Shown in pieces: positions 1 through 5,609 of a stretch of DNA of 5,609 bases; position 1 is the first letter of the stretch; the number at the start of each line of letters is the position of its first letter. Below the pieces are notes generated by a model. That model had not been told where the DNA came from. It ran no database searches and saw nothing but the letters and a program-made list of their open reading frames with translations. The stretch comes from Phycisphaerae bacterium (GTDB lineage Bacteria; Planctomycetota; Phycisphaerae; UBA1845; Fen-1342): positions 1-5,609 of the forward strand of contig JALSRY010000031.1 of the NCBI GenBank assembly GCA_026984555.1, given 5' to 3'. The position numbers and the translations under genes were made by a program.

Positions 1-262
1 GACAATGCGTCGTCTCGTCCAGGATTACTTCGTCCCCCGGCTCGCACACGCTCCGAATCGCCACCTGGTTCGCCATCGTCCCCGACGGCACGAACAACGC
101 CGCCTCTTTCCCCACCAACGCCGCCATACGTTCCTGAAGCGCCGCGACCGTCGGGTCATCACCCAATACATCATCCCCCACCTCCGCGCCCATCATCGCC
201 TCGCGCATCGCCGGCGTCGGGCGCGTCACCGTGTCGCTTCGCAAATCAACGATACTCTTCAT
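1..262 (-). CDS. ltaE: Low-specificity L-threonine aldolase, N-terminal part (runs off the left edge)
   Basis: This is a PLP-dependent enzyme of the fold-type I beta-eliminating lyase family. It would cleave L-threonine or allo-threonine to glycine and acetaldehyde in the cytoplasm. The 87 visible codons carry family landmarks: the opening [18 protein letters not shown] (residues 6-23), the acidic [11 protein letters not shown] segment (29-39; DDVYGEDPTV in many relatives), and [10 protein letters not shown] (57-66), whose SGTMAN part lies at the PLP phosphate. The last residues, DETTHC, begin the segment containing the family's conserved histidine. The Schiff-base lysine lies outside the window; full-length relatives have about 340 residues. 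The ATG at 262-260 is preceded by GGAAGGA with a 5-base gap, and it overlaps the end of the upstream gene by 17 bases, suggesting translational coupling. The family is recognised with high confidence. The exact substrate preference (L-threonine or L-allo-threonine) cannot be read from this fragment. Confidence 0.93.
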   Translation of the reverse strand, partial: MKSIVDLRSDTVTRPTPAMREAMMGAEVGDDVLGDDPTVAALQERMAALVGKEAALFVPSGTMANQVAIRSVCEPGDEVILDETTHC

Positions 263-1181
263 ACCGATCCTTCCACCACCGGGCGTATCGGCTCGCCAAC
301 GTCCGCACCCGTTCGTTTTCCTTGCGCTTCAACGACGCGATCCGCCCCTTCCAGAACCGGTCCGGCCGCACGTCACGAATGCCGCAAATCCGCGTCACCG
401 CGTGATACACCGCCAGATGCAACGCTTCGTCCTCACTGCCCAACTTCTCGAGCATCACCGGCACCGCGCTCGGCACACACCTGCCCAACGCCGCCGCCGC
501 CTGCGGATCCCCTCCCGCCCGGTCCAACAACGCCGCCACCGTCACCCGCGTCGAAAGTACCGCCAACGTCTCGTATATCTCCCCTCGCAACTTCGCGCTG
601 AGCTTCGGCCGCTCCAGCAACTTCACCACCGTACTGCTCGCCGGCAAGATCACCAGCTCCCGCACCACCCGCAACGCCTCCACCAGCTCCGCTTCCGGCG
701 TCTCCTCGTCATCAAACTTCGCCTTCAGCTCGCGCTCGAACAAATCCGCCCGGTACGCCGCGAATACCAACGCCATCTTCCGTGCCAACGTCTGCGGATT
801 GCGCGCCCCCTGCGACGAAAGCACATCGATCCGCTTGCCCGCCGGCGTTACAAACACGATGTCCATGTTCGTCCGCCGGGACAGATCCCACGCCTCCAAC
901 TGCTCGCGATAGCGACTACGCGACAGCCGCACCGGTACGAACCGCTTCGATAACTCCAGCACCAACGGATCCCGAAACGCCCGCTTCTGATCCCGCTCCG
1001 TGCGGTGGTCGCGGCTGCGACTGCGCCCCAACACCCAGAACATCAGCGGCCGCTTCGTCTTCTTCGCCAACGCCACGCTCCGCTGTACGTCACGCGACCA
1101 CGCGATCGCCCCCTGCTCCTGCGCCGACACCGCCCCCACCAGCACCGCGCCGAGCCAAAGCGCCACCACCCATCGCCGCAT
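246..1181 (-). CDS. Exported thioredoxin-fold protein lacking CxxC, with a HEAT-like helical C-terminus
   Basis: I do not recognise a named gene. From the ATG at 1181 the protein has 311 residues. Residues 1-20 look like a Sec signal peptide: MRRW, a hydrophobic core [14 protein letters not shown], then a small-residue cleavage site SA before QEQ. Residues 27-140 follow the pattern of thioredoxin-like domains: W28 near the first helix, [14 protein letters not shown] (37-50) as helix and strand, FVPVRL (81-86) as the next strand, and [13 protein letters not shown] (106-118) where relatives have a cis-proline followed by a strand and hairpin. The position of the redox CxxC holds LGRSRSRDH (51-59), with no cysteine. 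The only cysteines are C235 and C266, both far away. Residues 160-311 are alpha-helical and resemble degenerate HEAT repeats ([46 protein letters not shown]), with a basic tail. A role as an exported binding or scaffold protein is inference. A GTG at 1202 is also in frame, but the ATG puts the signal peptide at the N-terminus. Confidence 0.72.
   Translation of the reverse strand: MRRWVVALWLGAVLVGAVSAQEQGAIAWSRDVQRSVALAKKTKRPLMFWVLGRSRSRDHRTERDQKRAFRDPLVLELSKRFVPVRLSRSRYREQLEAWDLSRRTNMDIVFVTPAGKRIDVLSSQGARNPQTLARKMALVFAAYRADLFERELKAKFDDEETPEAELVEALRVVRELVILPASSTVVKLLERPKLSAKLRGEIYETLAVLSTRVTVAALLDRAGGDPQAAAALGRCVPSAVPVMLEKLGSEDEALHLAVYHAVTRICGIRDVRPDRFWKGRIASLKRKENERVRTLASRYARWWKDRYEEYR
268..274 (-). 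promoter_or_regulatory. Ribosome binding site of the threonine aldolase gene
   Basis: The minus strand reads GGAAGGA here, five bases before the ATG at 262-260. It lies inside the 3' end of the upstream coding sequence. It supports this start and a read-through or re-initiating mode of translation. Confidence 0.7.
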
Positions 1182-1210
1182 GTTGGCACCAGCACACACC
1201 ACAAAACCCT

Positions 1211-1239
1211 ATCTTATCCCACCCAAGTAATCAATAAAC
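1211..1239 (-). promoter_or_regulatory. Possible weak promoter before the exported-protein gene
   Basis: The 59 bases between the nucleotidyltransferase stop and the ATG at 1181 are AT-richer than their surroundings. On the minus strand TAAGAT (1216-1211) is a 4-of-6 match to the -10 consensus. No good -35 lies 16-18 bases upstream; the hexamers there are TTTATT and GTTTAT. A transcript from here would start near 1204 and give a leader of about 23 bases before the ATG at 1181, which also argues against the GTG at 1202. The gene could equally be read from the upstream gene's promoter. Confidence 0.25.
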
Positions 1240-1240
1240 A

Positions 1241-1876
1241 TCAGTCATCATAAAGAGGTCGAAACCGCTCATAGTCCTCCGGCGTGTTCAGATTCCACAA
1301 CAACTCCCGATCCAGCCACTCGTGCTTCCGCACGCGCTCCGCATGATCCCGCAGAAACTCATCCAGCCGCCCTTCCGCCGGCAACGCCAGAATCTCCTTC
1401 ACATATCGCTCCGGTATCACCACCGGATGCACCCCCCGCCCCTCACACGCCGGCTGATGAATGTACTCCGGCTCCAGCCGCCAGTTCTCGTGCAAAAACT
1501 CGATCAGTGTCGGCGTCACCGCGAACACATCCACCGGCTGAATGCACACCGGCCCCTCACCCGCCCCCACCGCCGTCAGCCCCAACTTGATGCTCGCCAT
1601 CATCGGACCCGCCGGGTCGGGGTTCACGACCAGGTCATAATCCGCCCGAACCCGCCCACCCGGTACAACCGCCCACCGCCCCAGCTCACCCGCGATCGCC
1701 GCGCGAATCCCCGCCGCGTTGTCCGGGTTCGCGACCACCACACGCTGCTTCACCCGCGGGTTCGAATAACGCAACAACATCACGCTGATCAGCGAATACC
1801 CCCGCGCCCAGTCCAACAGCGCCTTGTCCCGCCCCATCCGCCGCGACGAACCCGCCGCCAGTATGATCGCCTTCAT
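1241..1876 (-). CDS. MobA/MocA-like NTP transferase (molybdenum-cofactor nucleotidyltransferase superfamily)
   Basis: This is a predicted cytoplasmic nucleotidyltransferase of 211 residues with a Rossmann-like GT-A fold, the fold used by MocA and MobA to join CTP or GTP to molybdopterin. The nucleotide-binding signature is LAAGSSRRMGRDKALL (6-21), with K18 in the lysine position. SIKLGL (95-100) matches the helix after the second conserved strand. IQPVDVFAVTP (112-122) sits where the family has the metal-binding LxxxDxP, with D116 as the likely ligand but no proline directly after it. GVHPVVIP (148-155) matches the GxPxxF/I strand. LNTPEDY (196-202) matches the terminal DIDTPEDL motif, with its first aspartate replaced by asparagine (N195). 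The length is typical of MocA-like proteins. Placing the start at the ATG 1876 makes MKAIILAAG the N-terminus, as in the family; ATG 1894, with GGGAG upstream, and GTG 1939 are alternatives. No molybdoenzyme gene is nearby, so the substrate is open; a sugar- or polyol-phosphate nucleotidyltransferase is possible. It may be first in a minus-strand operon with the next two genes. Confidence 0.8.
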   Translation of the reverse strand: MKAIILAAGSSRRMGRDKALLDWARGYSLISVMLLRYSNPRVKQRVVVANPDNAAGIRAAIAGELGRWAVVPGGRVRADYDLVVNPDPAGPMMASIKLGLTAVGAGEGPVCIQPVDVFAVTPTLIEFLHENWRLEPEYIHQPACEGRGVHPVVIPERYVKEILALPAEGRLDEFLRDHAERVRKHEWLDRELLWNLNTPEDYERFRPLYDD

Positions 1877-1907
1877 CCCGTCTTCGACTATCATCCACAC
1901 GCTCCCG

Positions 1908-1936
1908 TTGACGCCCGCGACCAACCTGCCTAGAGT
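1908..1936 (+). promoter_or_regulatory. Sigma70-type promoter driving the rightward genes
   Basis: TTGACG (1908-1913, 5 of 6 to the -35 consensus) is followed after exactly 17 bases by TAGAGT (1931-1936, 4 of 6 to the -10 consensus). It lies in the divergent intergenic region and points at the TIM-barrel gene. Transcription would start near 1943 and leave an untranslated leader of about 80 bases. It is the best promoter in the window and probably serves the isomerase-like gene and truD, possibly dnaA too. Confidence 0.65.
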
Positions 1937-2007
1937 CACATTGTTTCACATAGCCCGCGCGGCCACAACAAAAACCACGCTTGGCAACCGTACCGCCGCG
2001 CGACGCC

Positions 2008-2013
2008 GGAGGA
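2008..2013 (+). promoter_or_regulatory. Ribosome binding site of the isomerase-like gene
   Basis: GGAGGA is a strong match to the anti-Shine-Dalgarno complement. It ends 11 bases before the ATG at 2025, a little longer than usual. It decides for the ATG at 2025 over the longer in-frame extension that begins at 1824. Confidence 0.65.
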
Positions 2014-2024
2014 AACTTGCACCC

Positions 2025-2894
2025 ATGAAACTCATCCTCACCAACGCCGCCTTCCCCGACCTCAACCTCGACGCCCTCCTCGACAAAGCCGCCGCCCTGG
2101 ACTTCGACGGCATCGAGCTCGCCACCCTCCACGGCCAGCCCGACCTCGGCCTCACCGCCGATTTCGAAACCCGCGCCGAACAGGTCCGCGCACGCCTGGC
2201 CGAGACCGGCCGCCACATCGCCGCCATCCACGCCGGCACGTTCTCACCACCCGCCGGCTCCCACCGCGCGCTCATCCCCCTGGCGCTCGAACAAACCCTG
2301 CGCGCCGCCGCCGCCGTCGGCGCCCCCCTCGTCATCATCTCGGGCGCCGACACATCCAGCGGCACCGATCGCGAAGAGCTCCTCCAACGCTACGTCGCCG
2401 CCCTGCCGGAACCCACCTTGCGGGCGGCCGAGCTCGGCGTCTCGCTCACACTCGAAAATACCGGCGTGCTCAGCCGAACCGCCGACCTCTGGTACGTCCA
2501 CGACGCCGTCGGTATGCCCAACCTGCGCGTCTGCCTCGACCCCCGTCGCTCGACCACCGCCGGCGACTCGCCTTCCTTCGCCCTGACCCGCCTGGCCGGC
2601 GCGCTCTCGATCGTGCGCCTCTCCGAGATCGACCCCACCCTCGCTCCCGAAGACGACCATCGCTTTACCCCCGAAGTCAGCGCCACCAACTACGCTTACC
2701 TCATCGAGCTCCTGCGCGGCCTCGCCTACCGCGGCTACCTCGCCATCTCGCCGCCCCACGCCGCACAGCAACCACCCGACGACTACTTCCAAACCGCCGC
2801 CAAGGCCATCCGCGCCGAGCTCGCCCGCCCCCGCGTCGTGCTCACCGCATACAAGGCCGACAAGACCGGCCCCCGCTTCGTAGCCCAGCCATGA
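2025..2894 (+). CDS. Sugar phosphate isomerase/epimerase-like TIM-barrel protein (xylose-isomerase-like / AP endonuclease 2 superfamily)
   Basis: This is a 289-residue protein, the usual length for this superfamily, whose members isomerise or epimerise sugars or cut DNA at abasic sites using a divalent metal. Barrel landmarks in order: LDKAAALDFDGIELA (19-33; DGIEL is the classic second strand), HIAAIHAGTF (64-73), a helix and strand ending LVIISGADT (102-110), a helix then VSLTLENTG (139-147) with E144 in the first metal-ligand position, LRVCLDPRR (167-175) with D172 in the second, ALSIVRLSEID (193-203), and YRGYLAISPP (235-244). Relatives usually have histidine in the HVHLKD-like strand and a final glutamate. 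Here these are IVRLSEI and AISPP, so two metal ligands seem to be missing, and the histidine that usually follows the LD aspartate is also absent. Catalysis may be altered or lost. The substrate is unknown. The start has GGAGGA upstream, and the stop overlaps the truD start as ATGA, so the two are probably co-translated. Confidence 0.8.
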   Translation: MKLILTNAAFPDLNLDALLDKAAALDFDGIELATLHGQPDLGLTADFETRAEQVRARLAETGRHIAAIHAGTFSPPAGSHRALIPLALEQTLRAAAAVGAPLVIISGADTSSGTDREELLQRYVAALPEPTLRAAELGVSLTLENTGVLSRTADLWYVHDAVGMPNLRVCLDPRRSTTAGDSPSFALTRLAGALSIVRLSEIDPTLAPEDDHRFTPEVSATNYAYLIELLRGLAYRGYLAISPPHAAQQPPDDYFQTAAKAIRAELARPRVVLTAYKADKTGPRFVAQP

Positions 2895-4147
2895 CCCCTG
2901 CGGACCCCTTCGCTGCGCTCCCACGCCTGCTGCTCGATTTCGACCGGCCCCCGGGACTCCTCAAGGCCGACTACACCGACTTCCTCGTCGAGGAACTCCC
3001 CCTCTACGAACCGTCCGGCAACGGAACGCATACCTACTTCCTCCTCGAAAAACGCGGCCTCAGCACCATGCAGGCCGTCGCCGACCTCGCCCGGGCTCTT
3101 AACGTCCGCCGCCGCGACATCGGCTACGCCGGCCTCAAAGACGCCCGCGCCGTCACGCGCCAATGGCTCTCCGTCGAACACGTCCCACCCGAGCGCCTCC
3201 ACGAACTCGACATCCCCCGCCTCCGCGTTCTCGAGGTCTCCACCCATACCAACAAGCTCCGCCTCGGACACCTGCGCGCCAACCGCTTCACCATCCGCGT
3301 GCGCCAAACCCAACCCCACCGCCTCCCCGAACTCCGACACGCCCTCGATACACTCGCACAGCGCGGCGTGCCCAACTACTTCGGCCGGCAACGCTTCGGC
3401 GGCCGCGGAGACGCCTGGCGCATCGGACACGCCATCATCCGCGGCAACATCGACGAAGCCATCGACCTCATCCTCGGCCGCCCCGGACCACTCGACCAGG
3501 GCGACATCCGCCGGGCACGCCAGCTCTACGACGCCGGCAAGTACGCCAACGCCGCCCGTGCCTGGCCCGGCATGTTCCGCGACGAACGCCGCGCCCTCAA
3601 AACCCTCGCTCGTACCGGCGGAAAGCGCAAACGCGCCTTCTACGCCATCGATGCCTCCCTGCGCAAGTTCTACGTCTCCGCCTACCAGTCCTACCTCTTC
3701 AACGAAACCGTCGCCACCCGACTCCCCTCCGGCCTCGACCACCTCCTCGCCGGCGACCTCGCCTGGCTCCACCGCTCCCAGGCCGTCTTCCTCGTCGACG
3801 ACCCCGCTACCGAGCAACCCCGCGCCGATACCTTCGAAATCAGCCCCACCGGACCACTCTTCGGCTACCGCATGACCGAACCCACCGGCCAACCCGGCGA
3901 AATCGAACACCACATCCTCGCCAACCAGCAACTCACCCCCGAATCGTTCCGCGCCGGGAAACTGCGCGTCAAAGGCGCCCGCCGCCCCCTGCGCTTCCAA
4001 CCCGCCAACGCCTCGATCCAACTTGGCGCCGACGCCGCCGGACCCTATCTTGAACTCCGCTTCACGCTGCCGCGCGGCTGTTACGCTACCGCGCTGATCC
4101 GCGAACTCTTCGCCGACGCCTACGCCACCGGCCCGCGACAGCCATAG
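2891..4147 (+). CDS. truD: tRNA pseudouridine(13) synthase TruD
   Basis: TruD converts uridine 13 in the D-stem of tRNA (tRNA-Glu in E. coli) to pseudouridine, acting alone in the cytoplasm. The catalytic motif is GYAGLKDARAVTRQW (78-92), with D84 the nucleophilic aspartate. Other family motifs are DFLVEELPLY (30-39) at the N-terminus, GHLRANRFTIRVR (126-138), the strongly conserved PNYFGRQRFG (161-170), AYQSYLFN (264-271) and FTLPRGCYATALIREL (391-406). The length of 418 residues exceeds E. coli TruD (349), with the extra mainly in the segment between the FGRQRFG and AYQSYLFN motifs and before the C-terminal motif, where the family's inserted TRUD domain lies. All expected catalytic residues are present. 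The ATG at 2891 overlaps the isomerase stop by four bases and has no Shine-Dalgarno sequence of its own, so translation is probably coupled. dnaA follows after 56 bases. Confidence 0.96.
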   Translation: MTPADPFAALPRLLLDFDRPPGLLKADYTDFLVEELPLYEPSGNGTHTYFLLEKRGLSTMQAVADLARALNVRRRDIGYAGLKDARAVTRQWLSVEHVPPERLHELDIPRLRVLEVSTHTNKLRLGHLRANRFTIRVRQTQPHRLPELRHALDTLAQRGVPNYFGRQRFGGRGDAWRIGHAIIRGNIDEAIDLILGRPGPLDQGDIRRARQLYDAGKYANAARAWPGMFRDERRALKTLARTGGKRKRAFYAIDASLRKFYVSAYQSYLFNETVATRLPSGLDHLLAGDLAWLHRSQAVFLVDDPATEQPRADTFEISPTGPLFGYRMTEPTGQPGEIEHHILANQQLTPESFRAGKLRVKGARRPLRFQPANASIQLGADAAGPYLELRFTLPRGCYATALIRELFADAYATGPRQP

Positions 4148-4203
4148 GCATCAGGGAACCCGATCAACCAGAACTTGGGCGCAAACCACCGGACCCGCAT
4201 CAG

Positions 4204-5517
4204 ATGGCCCCAGCCGCCGAATACAACTGGAACACCCTCCTGGACGCCGTCCGCCGCGCATACCCCGAACTCTTCCGCGCCTGGTTCAACGAGCTCCCCC
4301 CCGGCGAGATCGAATCCGGCGAGCTGCGCGTCATCGTCGCCGATCCGACCCGCCGCCGCTACCTCCTCGATTCCTGCGCCAACGCCTTCGCCCGTTGCGC
4401 CATGGAACAAACCGGCTTCCTCATCCCCGTCCGCTTCCTCCCCCCCAACGCCGACCCCGACGCCGTCGCCTCCAGCAGCACCGACCCACTCACCACCCCC
4501 TCACTCAGCGCCGACTACACCTTCGACCAGTTCGTCGTCGGCCCCTCCAACCGCCTCGCCCACGCCGCCTGCCGCGCCGTCTGCAACCAACCCGGCTCCC
4601 TCTACAACCCCCTCTTCATCCACGGTTCCTCCGGCCTCGGCAAGACCCACCTGCTCCAGGCCACCTGCGCCGACCTCGCCCAGCGCGGCGCCGCCGTCTC
4701 CTACCTCTCCTGCGAAACCTTTATCAACGACTTCGTCCGCGCCATCGAAACCGGCCGCCTCGCCGACTTCCGAGACCGCGCCCGACACGTCGACGCTCTC
4801 GTCATCGACGACGTCCAGTTCCTCGCCAACCGCGAATCCAGCCAGGAAGAGCTCTTCCATACCTTCAACACCCTCTACCAGGCCCGAAAACAAGTCATCC
4901 TCTCCGCCGACTCACCACCAAGCGAAATCCCAACCCTCGAAGACCGACTCGTCAGCCGCTTCAACTGGGGCCTCGTCACCCAGATCGATCCCCCCAACCG
5001 AGAAACCCGACAAGCCATCCTCCATAAAAAAGCCCGCCTCCGTGGCTGCGAAATCCCCGACGAACTCCTCGACTTCATCGCCGCCCGCGTCGAGTCCAAC
5101 GTCCGCCTCCTCGAAGGAGCCCTCACCCGCCTCATCTCCGAAACCCAGATCGGCGGCAAACCCATGAGCCTCGATACCGCCCGCCACGTCATCGAACAAT
5201 TCGCCGGCAAACCCGCCCGCTCCCTCCAAATCAGCGATATCCTCGAAACCGTCGCCAGCCACTTCGGCATCCGCCTGCCAGAACTCGTCGGGCGCAAACG
5301 CTCCCGATCCATCAGCCACCCCCGCCAAATCGCCATGTACCTCGCCCGAAAACTTACACCCCTCAGCCTCCAGGAAATCGGCTTCCACTTCGGCGGCCGC
5401 GACCACTCCACCGTCCTGCACGCCGAACGCGTCATCGAAGCCGCCCGACGAAAAAACCCCGACACCGCCAACCTCCTCACCAAACTTACCAACGACCTCC
5501 TCACCGGCAACCGCTGA
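4204..5517 (+). CDS. dnaA: Chromosomal replication initiator protein DnaA
   Basis: DnaA is the AAA+ ATPase that binds DnaA boxes at oriC, melts the origin and loads the DnaB helicase. The 437 residues show all four domains. Domain I (about 1-78) starts with W9 and contains FRAWFNELPP. Domain II is a short linker (about 79-103). Domain III begins YTFDQFVVGPSNRLAHAA (105-122), then Walker A GSSGLGKTH (141-149), Walker B LVIDD (199-203), sensor 1 region LSADSPPSEI (233-242), the arginine pair R248 and R252 in EDRLVSRFNWGL (matching E. coli R281 and the R285 arginine finger), and sensor 2 R301 in NVRLLEGAL. Domain IV holds the helix-turn-helix: KRSRSISHPRQIAMYLARKL (365-384) and the DnaA signature GGRDHSTVLHA (397-407). 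All key residues are intact, so an active protein is expected. Domain II is shorter than in E. coli (467 residues in total). The ATG at 4204 has no clear Shine-Dalgarno sequence, and no in-frame start lies between it and the truD stop. dnaN is not visible; only 92 bases follow. A second, paralogous dnaA elsewhere cannot be excluded. Confidence 0.97.
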   Translation: MAPAAEYNWNTLLDAVRRAYPELFRAWFNELPPGEIESGELRVIVADPTRRRYLLDSCANAFARCAMEQTGFLIPVRFLPPNADPDAVASSSTDPLTTPSLSADYTFDQFVVGPSNRLAHAACRAVCNQPGSLYNPLFIHGSSGLGKTHLLQATCADLAQRGAAVSYLSCETFINDFVRAIETGRLADFRDRARHVDALVIDDVQFLANRESSQEELFHTFNTLYQARKQVILSADSPPSEIPTLEDRLVSRFNWGLVTQIDPPNRETRQAILHKKARLRGCEIPDELLDFIAARVESNVRLLEGALTRLISETQIGGKPMSLDTARHVIEQFAGKPARSLQISDILETVASHFGIRLPELVGRKRSRSISHPRQIAMYLARKLTPLSLQEIGFHFGGRDHSTVLHAERVIEAARRKNPDTANLLTKLTNDLLTGNR

Positions 5518-5609
5518 CCCCGTAGCACCCGCCTTCAGCCCCGCCACCAGGTGCCACCACCCCTGAGAAACTGTCAACCACCCCGTGCACCTCCTGTCAA
5601 ACCCCTTGC
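5518..5609. other. Right-end intergenic sequence with two TTGACA hexamers on the minus strand
   Basis: No coding sequence is supported in these 92 bases after dnaA. The plus strand carries CTGTCAA twice (5571-5577 and 5594-5600), 23 bases apart start to start. On the minus strand this gives two perfect TTGACA hexamers separated by exactly 17 bases. A minus-strand promoter would need a -10 element at 5577-5572, but that position holds TTGACA, not a TATAAT-like hexamer; the position 17 bases beyond the second hexamer reads GCACCT. No hairpin followed by a T-run is present on either strand, so no intrinsic dnaA terminator is visible. Confidence 0.3.

Larger units (their letters stand above)
1877..2024. 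other. Divergent intergenic region
   Basis: These 148 bases separate the leftward nucleotidyltransferase from the rightward isomerase-like gene. They hold the rightward promoter at 1908-1936, an A-rich patch near 1967-1975, an 8-base perfect palindrome CCGCGCGG at 1955-1962 inside the predicted leader, and the isomerase ribosome binding site. I see no convincing leftward promoter, although one is expected here. No small ORF or structured RNA is supported. Confidence 0.6.

Noticed and set aside
1182..1202. A GTG start at 1202 for the exported protein, adding seven residues.
   Set aside because: The ATG at 1181 puts the basic MRRW and hydrophobic core at the N-terminus as a normal signal peptide. 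The extension has no Shine-Dalgarno sequence.
1877..1939. Longer nucleotidyltransferase starting at GTG 1939.
   Set aside because: The added residues lack family similarity and would run across the rightward promoter. MKAIILAAG is the standard N-terminus of the family.
1891..1950. Two DnaA-box-like sequences, TCATCCACA (1891-1899) and TGTTTCACA (1942-1950), in the divergent intergenic region, possibly an origin or a DnaA-regulated promoter.
   Set aside because: Each deviates at position 2 from TTWTNCACA. Allowing one mismatch to this degenerate consensus, around ten hits are expected by chance on both strands of 5.6 kb, fewer with GC bias. There is no cluster and no marked AT-rich unwinding region.
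1824..2024. N-terminal extension of the isomerase-like protein back to 1824.
   Set aside because: The extension crosses the promoter and the ribosome binding site and overlaps the leftward gene. The ATG at 2025 gives the expected family N-terminus.
2783..4021. A 412-codon open frame on the minus strand, antisense to truD.
   Set aside because: The translation is dominated by G, A, E, V and D with no domain pattern, as expected opposite a C-ending, GC-rich gene. truD on the other strand carries every family motif.
3163..4053. A 296-codon plus-strand frame inside truD.
   Set aside because: Its product is R-, P- and H-rich low complexity, typical of an out-of-frame reading of GC-rich coding sequence.
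4175..5167. A 330-codon plus-strand frame overlapping dnaA, starting at a TTG.
   Set aside because: It is almost entirely S, P, T and A, a frame-shifted shadow of dnaA. dnaA itself is unmistakable.
5540..5565. Possible terminator hairpin after dnaA around CACCAGGTGCCACC.
   Set aside because: Pairing is short and imperfect, and no T-run follows on either strand.

Overview
The window is high-GC, densely packed bacterial DNA with six protein genes. Three lie on the minus strand in the left third: a threonine aldolase cut by the window edge, an exported thioredoxin-fold/HEAT-like protein, and a MobA/MocA-like nucleotidyltransferase. Three lie on the plus strand: a sugar-phosphate-isomerase-like TIM barrel, the tRNA pseudouridine synthase TruD, and the replication initiator DnaA. 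I see no tRNA, rRNA, CRISPR array, insertion sequence or phage gene, and no gene-free stretch longer than about 150 bases.

The organism is probably a free-living, GC-rich bacterium. A planctomycete, perhaps of the Phycisphaerae, is my best guess. That rests on gene style (an exported thioredoxin-like protein lacking its cysteines joined to a HEAT-like helical tail, a divergent xylose-isomerase-like barrel, dnaA apparently outside the usual dnaA-dnaN cluster) and on a TTGACG-N17-TAGAGT promoter. It is an inference from memory of such genomes, not a proven assignment.

Layout. The minus-strand set (1-1876) reads, in transcription order, nucleotidyltransferase, exported protein, threonine aldolase. 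The last two overlap by 17 bases, so they are probably translationally linked. A 148-base divergent region (1877-2024) holds the only convincing promoter, which fires rightward. It drives the TIM-barrel gene, whose stop codon overlaps the truD start as ATGA. dnaA follows truD after 56 bases, without an obvious promoter or Shine-Dalgarno sequence. The last 92 bases hold no gene that I can support.

The genes do not form one pathway. TruD and DnaA are core information-processing functions, the aldolase is amino-acid metabolism, and the other three are known only to family level. The most interesting points are: a strand-wide C-over-G excess that ignores gene direction and puts dnaA on the apparent lagging strand; loss of metal-ligand residues in the TIM barrel; loss of the CxxC motif in the exported protein; and a precisely spaced pair of TTGACA hexamers beyond dnaA. 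I found no convincing evidence of a wholly new system here.
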